Assembly (NCBI RefSeq): GCF_001723175.1
Contig: NC_064650.1
Coordinates: 2,728,001-2,792,000, forward strand
Source: Penicillium oxalicum
Taxonomy: Eukaryota; Ascomycota; Eurotiomycetes; Eurotiales; Aspergillaceae
Length of the DNA stretch: 64,000 bases
Reading direction: 5' to 3'
This document shows, piece by piece, positions 45,801 to 58,209 of the stretch. Positions within the stretch are counted from its first letter, which is position 1; each line of letters opens with the position of its first letter. Both the position numbers and the translations under genes were made by a program. A model generated the notes under the pieces. That model worked only from the letters and a program-made list of their open reading frames with translations. It had not been told where the DNA came from and made no database searches.

Positions 45801-48800
45801 TTCGACACCGTCGTGGGATTCAACGGGACTCAACCCATCCCGACCGACACTCCCTATATATATTGAGAGGATGGGTACTCTACGTGCAATCGGTAGAAAA
45901 CTCGTCCACCGCGTTCCTCTTCTTCCCGGGAGGGCCGCGTTTCAGCGGAAGGGCTTGGCAGGGCACCCCCGGGTGGAGTGGGCAATTTGAGGAGATCTTT
46001 TTCCAATCAAACCTGGAACGGAATTGCGGAATTGCGATGTTGGGTACCCGACCTAGATGGGTGGATTGCCCCGTCCGGGCTGGAGATGGGCGGGATGTAA
46101 TTGAGTTGGATCCATATTGGGAGTTTGATGTTTACATAGTTGTTTTTCCATGGGGTGGACCTAGGTATATATTGAGTTATCATGTGAAAAAATGGATCTA
46201 AGGTTCTTGTGTGCCACTAAAGGAGGTACGTAGATAGAGAGTCCGTGCCTATGTGGTAGTGTCGTTATATGCCATCCCAGCTCTCAGATCTGAATGCTTG
46301 AATTTGACATTTTGCGACTTTGGATCTCATGGGTGGTAAAACTCAAGTTGCATATACTGAGCAGCCCATTTGAACTGGGTGCTACATGTACCTGCTCGTC
46401 CATACACCGAACACCTGGAACAGTAAAATGAGAACACCTCTCAAACTTCCCTGCTTGTCCCATAGGTTATTTACCTTGACTAGGTACAGCCTGAGCCATC
46501 ACCTTCCCGGCTTCCCCCCTCGGTAAGCCAACAGGACAGAGGTAAAAACACAAACCCTTTCGATACCCCACGAATCATGAAATGACGTACATTCCAAGGC
46601 TAAGCGGCCCAAACGTGCAGAACGGGATCCTGGGCAAGTCTCATTTCCTTGGCAACCTTGCACTTGGGCGAGACGAGGCCAGACGTCCCTGAATCATGAC
46701 GAGAAAAAGGAGAGGCGAAGAGAAAGGATCGTGTGGCGGAAAGCCAGACCTTTCCTGGGCCGAGCCGAACCACGACTTGCACTAGCCTGCTTCGTATGAA
46801 CGACTTGTACATGCGCTTTGATATTCTCTGGAAAATAATCCGCGGCGGTAACAATGTGGATGCAGCCCAGTACCTATGTTCAATGGACTCCAGATTGATC
46901 CCAGGCTGGATTTTGGGTTCTTCCTTCCAGGAATCTTCGATTCAGAGAGACCCAGCATATTTGGGCCCGCGTCGCGTCCCGTTGGCCATCACCTCACGTG
47001 ATAGAGACGGCGCCAAGTAAGCGCCAAAGGAGCTGAGCATGCGTCTTTCGCCTCTCGATCAGGATGAATCATCGGGTGATGATACAGAACCATGCACATC
47101 ATTCACACCAGAGCTTGATGCAGAAATATCAGATGGCCAATTCATTTCAACTCATCCCCGCCCACGAGAAAGCCCTTTTTTCCAGACCTACAAGCTTGGA
47201 GGATATACGGGGGGTTTCTAGCCCCGTATCGATAAGCACTTTCCGGCCAAGACATGAACAGGACAAGATCAGGGCAGGAGGACCACTCACCCGAGTACGT
47301 TGTGTGTGTGTGGCTTTGCTCCAAGGATTGTTGGGCGCCAACTCCAAAATTCGGTAGACTGGGATTGAAATCATCACATTTCATGGACCATTGACCAAGC
47401 CATGGTCGCAGTGCATTTGATTCGTCCAGATTGCGGCAGACCATCCATGGGCCGTTCTTCCTCCGGATAAGGTTGAGATGCCCAGACCACCAGGGCTTAT
47501 CCCCCGTGAGCGAACCAGATTCCGGGTCCTAGACGGGGTGTAGATGGAACCCATGAAGAGCGCTAAGCACCAGATCGACAAAGCGCTGGGCCGTGGGTAA
47601 AAGGTCACTACTAACATATAGAGACGCTTGCGATGGAACATGAAGTATCATTGACGTACGAAACTGGTCCAGCCCTGGATGAGGCTCTGGTCTGGTCGCC
47701 ATGAAGGTGATCACCCGTTCAGTGTGCTACTCTCATCACGTCTATTCCACGTGCTCCCACAGAACCCTGCAATTTGTCCCGAAGAGTCCAATTTCCTCAG
47801 ATTCTGTCAGACACCAGCTTCACCAATGTCAATCCACCTCTTCGACGGCGTCCCGGCGCGCGAGTCCTCGACTGGCCAAAAAAGAAGAGACTATCACGAT
47901 CAATCACCAAATCTCCCTCCCACTTCTCCATCATCATCATAGACACTTCCCCCATGTTCGCTCTCTAGCTCTCGTGGTTGACCAACTGACTATGAAAACA
48001 CCGAACTCAACCATCTCGATCATGCCAAAAATGTGTCGGAGGGCTCCACTACGCAGTGCCGCGCATGACGTAAACGCCTTGAATAACCGAGTCTGCGCAG
48101 GGGCTGCCCCGAGGATACCCATCGACCACGGTCCCCGAGTCCATCGGCCACTGATAAAAACACTGGAGCCCACTCTAAGAAAAATTTCCAAGCCCGACCA
48201 AGTGGAGACCCTCTTTCTCATTTTGATATCAAGCTTGGCTGCATCGGAGCTGGGACCCTTCCGAGGACAGCTCGGCCAGGCACGGGCAAATTGATCGTAG
48301 AGAGGGTTGGCCTGGCCTGGGCTGATGCCACTCGGCTAGCCGAAGGGGAAGGTCGGCATTCTCTCGTTGGGGAGCAGCCCGTGACCGAGAGAGCGTGCGA
48401 CCAAGACACATGCTCGTCGTTGGGTTGATCGTGGATTAGCTGTCTGGTGAGCTCGATGCGAGACCACCAGGCTCATTATAGCACGAGCTTTCCAAATCCT
48501 GAAGCTTTTTGTGTCAGGTCCAAGCACAGAGAATGATCATGGATCCTCCGACCTGCTAGATGATGGAGCCTCGACCCGAAAAAAAGACTCCGTGGTGGCG
48601 GCTGGCCCACGCAGACTCGACTCGTGGCAGCGGATCCCGCGACGAAGACCCAGTGCACCACGAAAGAGGGAAAAAAAAGAGGGTCCACGTGGAAGATTGA
48701 CCGACGCAATCCGAGACTCTTGATCCATAATGGTAGAGAGGGAGAAAAAAAAAAAGAAAAAGAGAGTATAGGAGGGTCAGACAGATATCAAGGTGGTCTC

Positions 48801-49073
48801 CATTCTGAGCCGCTGGGCCAGCTTTGGCTGACAGCCGAGTCAAAAAGGCCCACGGGTGAAAGAGAATGAAGTGGAAACTGGCAAAGAAAAATGGGTGTAT
48901 GAAATATAAACGATGGGAGATTCCCCCTTCTACAAGGAACTGTGTAGAAGCCCTCCTCCGATTGAAGACCTTTTTCCTCTCCAGAGAAGATTGTAGTAGG
49001 ACAGAGATACACTTCTTCCAGCTCTTGTATCTGGACGACTTTTCCCCTGCACGTGGGCGCGACTATCGCCAGA
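42860..49073. other. 6.2 kb without a supported gene; upstream of the MFS gene
   Basis: Contains the leader of the minus-strand membrane-protein gene, GA-rich stretches near 43330-43450, and many short frames. Overlapping plus-strand frames at 45244-45990 and 45863-46201 are the longest. The second has a Gly/Trp/Pro-rich composition (FFPGGPRFSGRAWQGTPGW), but no start context, splice partner or family supports either. No repeat of note or tRNA was seen. Confidence 0.35.
48905..48910 (+). promoter_or_regulatory. Possible TATA box of the MFS transporter gene
   Basis: TATAAA about 165 nt upstream of the ATG at 49074. A CACGTG hexamer also lies close to the start (about 49050). Position and sequence are compatible with a core promoter; there is no direct evidence of use. 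Confidence 0.3.
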
Positions 49074-51144
49074 ATGGACTCGCCATGGAATCTGGAAAAA
49101 GGCTCGAGCCCTAATACCACCATCACCACCACCACCATCTCGACTCCATCCCCCTCCGACTCACCATCTCACAGGCCCGTCGAGCGCTCCGATTCACTAT
49201 CCACAACGGCAGCATCCTCCTATCTCTCCTCTCGAGATGAATTTGAATTTCTCTCTCAGGTACCCACGTCACATTCACACCGAGTCATCGGGGCCGAACT
49301 CGACCCGGAAGCCCTGGAACGGATCGCAACCCAACGAAGTCAGCACATCGCCACTGTCGGCGCCAGCAACAAGAAACGGACTGAAGACGCCGGTCCTCTC
49401 CCTGACTTTGGTGCTGGCAAGCCCTATCCACCTCCCTTGCCCGACAAGGAGGAATATGTGGTCGAATTCTCCGGCATTGATGACCCTCTGCACCCACAGA
49501 ATTGGCCAACGAGCAAGAAGCTGCTCACGGCCATCATTCTATCCTGGACCACCCTCAACTCGACCTTTACTAGCAGTATCTACTCCGCCGCCATTCACTC
49601 CGTCTCCAGCCAATTCCACATCTCCAGTGAGGTCAGTACTCTGGGCCTCTCGCTCTACGTCCTCGGGTTTGCCATGGGCCCCATTGTCTGGGCCCCCTTC
49701 TCCGAGCTCCAAGGACGACGACCACCGCTGCTTCTGTCCATGTTTGGCTTTACCATCTTTCAATTCGCCGCCGCTACGGCGGAGAATGTCCAGACGATCA
49801 TGCTAAGCCGCTTCTTTGGTGGATTCTTCGGTGCATGCCCACTGGCCGTGGTGGCCGCCGTGCTGGCGGACATGTACAACAACCGTGTCCGGGGCCTCGC
49901 CATCGTCGTCTTCGCCATGACTGTCTTCACCGGACCGCTCATCGCCTCCACCGTCGGAGGATTCATCGTGCAGGGTCTCGGATGGCGATGGACGGAGAAT
50001 CTCACGGGCATCATGGGGGCATCCGCTCTCCTCATCGATCTCGTCTTTCTCCATGAGACATACCCACCCATCATTCTGGTGCACAAAGCCGCCGAGCTCC
50101 GCCGTCGAACCTCAAATTGGGGCATCCACGCCAAACAGGAAGAAATCGAAGTTGATTACCGGGAACTCGTCCAGAAGAACCTCCTCCGTCCGATCAAGTT
50201 GCTCTTCCTCGAACCCATTGTCCTCTTCTTGAGTATCTACATGGCCTTCCTGTACGGGCTCCTCTACCTCTTTCTCACCGCGTACCCCATCGTCTTTCAA
50301 TCGATTCATGGCTTCGCCCCCGGTGTGGCCGGCCTTCCTTACTGGGGTCTCGTGATTGGCGAGATCTGCGGTGGCATCTACATCATCCTGACCCAGCCCT
50401 CGTACAATCGCAAACTGGATGCGAATCATGGAGTCCCGATTCCCGAATGGCGCATGCCCCCGGCGATCATTGGCAGTGTCGCCTTTGCGGCGGGCCTGTT
50501 CTGGTTTGGCTGGTCGGGCTTCAAGGCGCAGATTCACTGGGCGATCCCGATGACCTCGGGATTGTTGATCGGATTCGGTCTGTTTTGCATCTTCCTCGGT
50601 GCCTTTAATTATATTATTGATGCTTATACCTCCTTGTGAGTAATTCCCCTCCTTTGATTTCTCCTCTCTCTCTCCCTCTCTTTCTCTCTATATGTGTGCG
50701 CCAGAGCTATGAGCACTCATATGTGCAATGTGACTTTTCCACTAACAACACCTTTTTTTCCCCTCGTTGATAGTGCCGCCTCCGCCCTCGCAGCCAACAG
50801 CATCCTCCGCTCCTCCGCCGGTGCAGGATTTCCTCTCTTTGCGCCTGCAATGGTACGTCAAACCCGAGCACTTTTCCATCAGTTCTGCACCCCCCCCTTT
50901 TTTTTTCCCCACTCGCAGACACACTATCATTCATGAAAATAAGGCTCTGTGACTAATTCGCACTTCTTCTCTCTAGTTCAAATCTCTCGGCGTCAACTGG
51001 GCCTCCACTCTCCTCGGCTGCATCGCCGTCTTGATGATCCCCCTTCCCATCATCATCTACGTCTACGGATCCAAGATTCGCGCAAAGAGCAGTTTTGCCA
51101 CTGTCCATTTGGCACTCGACAGTGAGAAGAAGGGTGATGCGTAA
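49074..51144 (+). CDS. MFS transporter, DHA1 family, polyamine/drug-exporter type (602 aa)
   Basis: Proton-driven efflux of drugs or polyamines across the plasma membrane is the family role; the substrate is unknown. Exons are 49074-50635, 50774-50852 and 50977-51144, and both introns fall in the last membrane helices. A soluble Ser/Thr-rich N-terminus of about 140 residues precedes FSGIDDPLHPQNWPTSKK, the fungal DHA1 entry motif. Twelve predicted helices follow. The motif-A equivalent is FSELQGRRPPLL, motif B includes LSRFFGGFFGACPLAV, and motif C lies in TVFTGPLIASTVGGF. YTSF-AASALAANSILRSSAGAGFPLFA, read across the exon 1-2 junction, is typical of the Tpo1/Flu1 group. The C-terminal tail is cytoplasmic and ends EKKGDA. 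Without the splices the frame stops at once after YTSL. No neighbouring biosynthetic gene suggests a dedicated product. Confidence 0.92.
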
Positions 51145-53104
51145 AATGAAGCACGAAGACAAAAAAAAAACAGAGAACCCAGAAAGAGAGAGAGAGAGAG
51201 AAAAGAGAATCTCACCTATCCACCTTGTCTCTTTTTGACTGTCCTCCCTCTCTCTCCCTCTTCATCTTCTTCTCCTTTTCCTCCACCGAGATCCGAACTT
51301 TCGAGATCTACGATCAATGATCCATGACCCATGACCTGCCATTCTTGTCGTCGCCCCTCCGCTTGATCTTTTTTTTCCCTTTTTCTTTTTCCATTTTAAT
51401 TCCTTTTCATTCCATCACCATACCCCCCTGCAACCCCCAGCCTTGTGTATTGTTAGAAAGATACCCCACCCCACCTTTTCCCTCTATGCTTGTTTTTTTT
51501 TACCTTCATTCTCTCCGAATTTAGCGCAGCGCAAAACCTTCCAATATTTCATCTCATTCCATCCAATCTCTCTTCTTTTTTTTTTCTTTCTGGGAGAGGG
51601 TCCAATCTCCCGTCCTTGTGATAAACAATCCGACAAAATATATCAAATTGATTCTCAATAGAGGTTTCCTCCTTTCTTCCATGATCGCTCAATACTATAT
51701 ACAGTGATAAGATGAGTACATTTACACTTGGAGCAGTTAGACAATCGATATACATCAGTCTCTTCTCGATAATCGATGATCTAAGTAAGGTTGTAGTATC
51801 TACAGCCCAGCCAGCCAGTAAGCCATCGAGCCTCGGGAGCGGGACAACAAATATTGTCCACTGAATCGGGATTATCAGGATTCAAGAGAGGGAAAGGATA
51901 TATAAGAGAAATGCCGAGTATATTGTATACTGTATCTTGAATATGATCGATGCAGAGCGTACTGTACATGTGGATGGGATGCATGATCTTTGTCGTATCT
52001 ATGCGATGGTGAGAAGGAAGTCCGTAGGGTACGGTACACATTGGACTCAAACAACACTTGCCCCCTCCCCTCAAAGGCTGACGGATGGACTTGCTGATCG
52101 AGCAAGACAGGTCAGTGGAGTCCGCTCCATGAAAGAATTTGAGAGATACATGCACAGAGACAAACCGACTACGAGATGCATTGAGGACTACTTCAAAGGA
52201 CGGACAAGGGAAAAATGCTCAGGTCAATGGCCATTTTTACTCTGACCAATAAAGATTGCATGACATTGACACTCATTGCTCTTCGTCTTGCGGAGCCGTT
52301 CTCCCCAAGACTTCATCTCAGAAAAAAAAATAATGATAAGAGAAAAGGAACACTCCGAGGAGCTCAGGATTCTCCAGGCTCTTTCTCGCAGAGTCTCACC
52401 CTCCACGCGCGTGCGCGTTCGTCACTCTTCCACAATTAGGATAGCGATAGCGCAATTATGGATATGGCCGGCGCAAATATATGCAATCAGAAGAGTCAAA
52501 AGAAATGGGGGAATAAAAAAGACAATAAAAGAAAAGGCGAGGAACGCAGGACAGGGCGTTGCGCTGACAAGAAGACTGCGAAAAGGTGAGACGGATGAGA
52601 GAGACCAAAAAAGAAGAGTGTTGAATAATAGAAATAAAAAGATAAGACGGAAAAGACGTAGGCCTCCCAGAATTGTGCTCATACACTTCCATGCGTGCAA
52701 ATGACAAGAGAATAAGAATGTCAAAGGAAAGGCGGCAGAGAGGGAAAGAAGAAAAAGGAAGAAGAGGGAAGGTGCACAACAATTTACAGGAATCAGGAGT
52801 TGTACAAGACAGATGCAGTGGCTTTTGGGTCGGACACCAGGATGCAGGGGGAAAAGAAAAAAAACGGAATCCATTTCCCAGAGGATGCGGGAACGGAGAT
52901 GCTGCAAGGAATGTGTGTTTTGAGATGGTCAAGTAGAGGTGTGGAGGCAACGCTCCTCTCAAGTAATGTTGCAGTCGATGTTCAAGGCGTCCTAGTTCAG
53001 AACGGAGAAAAGGTGGAGAGGAAAAGAATCGGACGTGGGAGGGAAATTCGTCGTAAATAGGTCAGGATACAAAGGCATGGACAAAATCTATCACAATGTC
53101 TGCT
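51145..53104. other. Convergent intergenic region
   Basis: Two kilobases of C/T-rich (51170-51600) and A/G-rich (52320-53060) DNA between convergent stops. Short frames are low-complexity Lys/Arg or Ser/Phe and follow base composition. No gene is supported. Confidence 0.45.
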
Positions 53105-56100
53105 CTATTGCATCTCTGCCAGGGCATTTTCAAAATCGGCGAGGTCGTCATGAGAAGGTTGATCAAAGATCCGGCGGAAAGGAGGGTCGGCGGGAAAGTC
53201 ATCGCTGGGACTGGGATCGACACCTTCTGCCTTGCGGATGACTTCTTTCAAGGCGCGAGTGACAACTCCAGCCCGGATGACCAGATCACGCAGAGATTGG
53301 GTATCAAAAGGAAGCTTCTGGGTGCGCGGAGACAAAGCCAAAGGACCATCGTCGGTACGACGACTGGGGGAGAGGATATCAAGAACAGATTTGGATCGGG
53401 GGGAGTTTTTCGTTAAGTATGCTGGAGTTGCATTGTCGGATCGGGATCCGTGTGGAGGAGGCAGTTGCCAGGAGTCGTCGTCCGCATGACTCGAATTCCG
53501 TGGCTTGGATGTGGTCAGCTGGACTGAGCTGATGGGTAGAGGATCTTCCGGCCAGGAATTGTCACTCGTTCGTTTGGAGGAATTCCGGTGCGTGTCGTAT
53601 TCCGAATCGTCAAAGCTGAATGTGAGCGATGAGGGCGAGCCCGGAGGCGAGTGCTGTTCATCCTCGTCATCGATCGTAGCCAAATTGACGATCCCTTCGG
53701 CCTCTTTCCACAGTTCACTGGACGGACCGGACAGGACATTCAACACGCTGGCTTGATGGCGAAGTCGTTTCAGCTCCTCAACAAGCAACGTGAGCTCTTG
53801 GACTTGACCGAATTGACCTCGAAGGCTCGCTTGCCGCTCCAAGATCGCCTGGGGAACCGTCATTCCCGGCACCGCCATCTCCGGTTCGGTGCTCTGGGTA
53901 TCATTACTCGTTGTGGGTTCTTCACTATCTTCAAATTCAAAATCACTGTCCCAGTCCTCGCTCACCCCCTTTGAGCCCAAGCCCCAAGTACCGAACTTGC
54001 CAGAGGGTTGACGAGATTCGCTGACGGGAAGCTCTCTCGCTACCGGTACACTTTGGCTACGGAGATGGATCGAGGAGGGGACCTTGCGACAGGCGGCGCG
54101 ACTACCCCTGTTGATGGCGCTCTGCTTGCCTTGCATCGTCCGAGGGCGAGCTTCCGTGTCGGCGGAATCACGGTCCAGGCGAGCCTGCTCAGACCAGTCG
54201 AAAATGTTCATTTTCTGACTCGTAAAGGACTCCGCAACGGGAGATCCAGGATCTGGCTGGGCGAGCATCGAGTGAGAAGGATTGTGCCCGGAAAGTCCTC
54301 GAGCGCCATGGCGTCGTGGCTGCAACGGGGGTCCATGGGGCTCACCAGGAAGGGCTCCCAGCATGCTTGCATCTCCTGTGCCGCCTTCGGAAATCCAGGA
54401 GTCGTCGCTGAGATGGACTTGAGCGACGTCGGGCACGAGGGAGTTGGAAAAGAGAGGGTTGACGGGCTCCAGTCGTGACGCAAAGGAGCCACGAGGTAGA
54501 AGATCCTCGAGAGTCGCAACTTCCTCGTTTGTTAACCGAGTTCCGCCCTTGTCAAACAAGGACTCGATGTGCAGCCCTTTGAGCCCGCCACGGCTTGTCC
54601 TATGAGTGCGGATCGAATCCCAATAGTCTGTCATGGTGTCGGTCTCGCATTCATCACTGGAAGTAAAGACGCGAGTGTCGTCCGACCCAATGACCGTGGA
54701 GGAGGGCACCGACGCGGCGATGGAATGCCGGTTTGCCAGACGACGGAGAGAGTTGAACGTGTAGCTATCCGATGGACGGGCGGAATGCTGCCAGGCCGAC
54801 ACGGCTACCGCATCCGACGTGAGAGAACGTTGCGCACGCATCCCCACATTGTAATCCTGTGAGACTGATCGTTGCGTCATGAGCGGATCCCGTCCAAACA
54901 CGGGCACTGCCAACGGGGGCGGCGAGAGGGGATAAGGCCGGCGAAAGACCGATGGATCGGTGATGTTGCGCCGTGAGGGCGGTTGGGGCGGACTAGGAAC
55001 CAAGGTGCGCAGCTTCGCCAGCTCCGCTGGAGGGATCGAGAAGGTCCTCCCCTTGACCCGTTTCAGAGACCCGGCCCGGGCCCGGCCAGGAATGGGTGTC
55101 CCGGACGCAGTCACTGTGTTCACAACGACTCTTCTGGTCTCGAGTTCCTTGACAGATGGCGAGTCTTTTGGAGCGGGTATCTCAAGCTGTGGGAGGGGCC
55201 GATGGGCGGGAAGACCCGCCTGTCGAGATGCAGGAGCCGGAGAGCCCTGATCACCCCCAGGCGGGGGAAAGGTGTTGATATCGTCTGCATGACTGACCAC
55301 AGTGGTCAACTCTGTCCCGAACGGATTGCGAAACGTCACGGGTGTGGTAGTCGCCAACTCATCCTCGTGCGAGGTAGGCGTTTCCGATGTGATTGCGGAC
55401 GCCAGCACTAACGCGGGCAGCGCATCGCCTTCAAATGCAATTCGTCTGACACCCGTGGATCTGGGGCTTGTCGAGGTGGATAACCGCCGGGCGACCCTGT
55501 CTGGCACCCCCCTCAGCGGATGGAAATACGGCTTCCAGTCGGCCTGCTCCTGCACTGCAAAGTCGTCCGCATCCAGGTCTTCCACGGGGAGATCCACCGG
55601 GAATCGAGTCGAAAAGTCGAGCGCGAGCGGGGATTGTAAGCGCTGTGATTCGGAACGTTGGTGGCTCGTGGCCGGTCTTCGAAGCGCCGAGACCGGTGAA
55701 ACAGCGGTGTTCACGAAGAGGGGGTGAGCATTAGAATGTTGTGAGGTTGAGCGCTTCACGAGCTTGTTGGGCGCTCGGCGAGAACTGGACGGGCGAGGAA
55801 GGATTGGACTCGCCGATCCATTGAAAGACGGCGTGACTGGACTCGTGGTCGAGGGGGTCTCGGTTTGAAAGGACGCCAACGACAAGCGTCGCAGCCAACT
55901 AGTCGAGGGACGACGAGAGTGTGGTTCACGAGTGAGGGACGATTCGGCGGATGCTTCTTCGGGAATTTGTACGGGGGGGTTGCTCATGGTCTGCCCGCGG
56001 CGCCGTCGCCGGGCCGCGCTGAAGGACATGGACGCCCGGGGCAGGTCTGGGCCGGGCAACGCATCTCGCGGAGCTCCCTCGAGCTTCTCGGATATCTGCG

Positions 56101-56559
56101 CTGCGAAATTCGACCAGTCGGGTCCCGCGGTGAGGGGTCGGTTGGATCGTGAGGTGTTGGGCCGGACTGGGATGAAGGTAGTAGGGAATGATGGCTGTTG
56201 TTGGTGTTGATGTTGTTCGGAAGGAGTGGCTGGGTGGTGGTATGAGAACGTTTTGCGGCGGAATATGCCCGACTTGGATCGTTCGACGCGACCGAGGGCG
56301 AGTCCGGACGGCGCGATTCCTAGCGTGCTGAGGGCACAGAGCTGTATTTGCGCGTGCGCATTAGCACACGAAAATTCTCCTAGTATTCGATCCAGCGCCT
56401 GGGGTGGAGGTGGAGATGGGTCGGATCCCCCGCCTCGGTCGTCAAGAGGAGCACCTACCGTGGATATGTGATCCATCTTGGGATGTTGAGGATGCTTTGG
56501 AGCGACCTAAGCACCCTCCAACTCAGCTCCGTGGGTTGAAAGATGGCTGTGTAGGACAT
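53105..56559 (-). CDS. Large low-complexity protein with coiled coil, possible cell-cycle/septation regulator (1107 aa)
   Basis: The main exon is 56327-53105. A preferred first exon (56559-56459, MSYTAIFQPTELSWRVLR) joins it through donor GTAGGT and acceptor CCTCAG with a GCTAATG branch-like site, giving YPR-TLGIAPSGLALGR. Alternatively translation could start at 56476 in the unspliced frame (MDHISTVG), adding a Gly/Pro-rich stretch. Most of the protein is Ser/Arg/Pro-rich and disordered. Islands stand out: SDYWDSI-like DYWDSIRTHRTS, GKFGTWGLGSKGVSEDWDSD followed by FEFED, a helical segment GQFGQVQELTLLVEELKRLR and a C-terminal IRAGVVTRALKEVIRKAEG. The DWDSDFEF type of motif recalls Byr4/Bfa1 subunits of the septation GTPase-activating complex, but the resemblance is weak and the name is only a suggestion. 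There are no membrane segments. Confidence 0.6.
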
Positions 56560-58148
56560 CCCATTGGGAACGACGAGTGTGCTTCGAGGCTGCGGCTGAG
56601 GCTGCGGCTGAGACTCTGGTGAGATTGAAGCGTAGGGAGGCGGCTCGGAAGTCAAGCAAAAAAAAAGTGAAGGTTGGCGAAAGGAACGACGAAGTGACTT
56701 TAGAAACAGAGAGGTAGAAACCCGTGGGTGGATGAGAGGCAGAGAAGGGAAGGCGGGCCGCCGAGCAGGTTGATGATCAACAGAAGGAAGCTTTGTTTTC
56801 CTGTGGTGGAGTGAAGCTGAAGCTGCCGCACGCGAGGTAGCTAGCTCCCGGCTCTCTTGTCGGAGCCTTTCTGGTCTCTTTTCCCTTCACGGTTGAATCC
56901 GTGGTGCTTCTTGGCCAGGCCTGCGAGGACTGGAAGTTGCGCTTGGAACCTGTGAGGCAGAGAATTTCACCTGGAATGAGGGCCAATGAGTGGTGAACCC
57001 TTTTTGATGGTAAGTTCCCTGTTCCACACGAATTCCTCCCAAGGCCGATGGAAGGGAGAGAATCGATGACGATTCGGAGAGGATCGAGCAGAGGCTAAGA
57101 GGCAAGAGGGGGTAAGAGAGGAGTCGCAGTGAAGTGGAGATCTTGGAGACAGCAATAACCAGGCGAGTTGGGGGAGTGGGCGCCTTTGCAACGCTAAATT
57201 GATTAAACTTGGCCCGGTTCTGGACTCTTTTGAAGGAGGGGGGGCAGAAAGGAGACACAACAGGAGGGGGAGATTGATGTGAGGAGGAAAATCAATACTG
57301 TCGCGCTCTTTCTCCCTTCCTTTCTCATTTTCTCTCGCTACACGATCAGATGGACCCCCGCAGTGGTTGTGAATGAGCCGCCCAAAAAAAAAAGAGAACG
57401 ACAGTGCTTTATTTGACCGAGATGAGATTCGTTCTATCAATCTCATCGTGGAAGATGATCTATTGACGGGGCAGTAAGGCACGTGAAATGGCGGTGATGA
57501 ATTATTGTCCACCACTATACATCCTTTCGATACTCTCTACGTTGCCATCGATTTGTCCATGCAACTGCTTCTGCTTCTCGATCGTATCGACACGAGGACT
57601 CATTTGTCGGGACGAATGTGGATGGTGGTCCACGTCTGCTGCCCGGGTTTCTGCTGTCTCCAGTCCAGCGGCGTGTAAACAGCCGTGACAAGAACCACAT
57701 CCACAAGGGGAAAAACCACAATAAGAAATGCATGAGCTCTGGCACCCCTGCTTAAGGCCATAGATAGGTGAGCAGAGAAACGTCCAAAAGGCGATCAATT
57801 CAATCTACAGATTGCAGTTCTGACACCCTGCTCTCCCTTCCCCTCCCCCGAGTCATCCCTTGCAGCGTGCATTGCAGCTTTTACGAGCACCCGCACGGCT
57901 CGTGTGTACCTGTCGGTGGACTGGTCTTGGCCCCCCGTTGTGAATGAAATTCTGGTCGGGACCTGCTTCGACCTAGAAACGGTTGGATGGTCTTCACGAT
58001 TTGAAAAAAAAAGAAAAGAAAAGAAGAGAAAGAATGGAGCATGATGCACATCCAGATAGCCATGACATGGAACTCGATTGATCCTTCTGAAGATTGTTTT
58101 GGCGTGTACTTTGAGGTACCCGTCCGCTTGCCCCGGTGGACCGCCAAT
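56560..58148. other. Upstream region of the large gene, with a Cys-rich candidate frame
   Basis: Just upstream of the start, a 6-bp repeat at about 56588-56615 would encode QPQPQPQP on the minus strand if read in frame. The rest shows C/T- and G/A-rich leader-like DNA. A minus-strand Cys-rich frame at 57502-57740 is listed separately. Confidence 0.4.
57502..57740 (-). other. Candidate small Cys-rich reading frame
   Basis: On the minus strand the frame reads CQSSCISYCGF, CGCGSCHGCLHAAG, then a polar tail with EKQKQLHGQIDGNVESIERM and ends GGQ at a TAA. Seven closely spaced cysteines are unusual for chance sequence, and the tail has ordinary coding-like composition. There is no in-frame ATG before the cysteines, so an upstream exon would be needed. 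Alternatively only the part after the acceptor-like GAGACAG (near 57657) is an exon. It could be a small metal-binding protein or the last exon of an unseen gene. Confidence 0.25.
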
Positions 58149-58209
58149 AGTCACCATCATGTAGTCACCATCATGTAGTCACCATCATGTAGTCACCATC
58201 ATGTAGTCA
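58149..58209. repeat. Tandem repeat, 14-bp unit, about 4.4 copies
   Basis: The unit AGTCACCATCATGT is repeated perfectly four times from 58149 to 58204 and followed by a partial copy. It lies in non-coding DNA. Perfect copies imply recent expansion. Confidence 0.92.

Noticed and set aside
45244..46201. Overlapping plus-strand frames of 248 and 112 codons
   Set aside because: Neither shows a domain or leader and they overlap in different frames. The second has some protein-like composition but not enough to call a gene.
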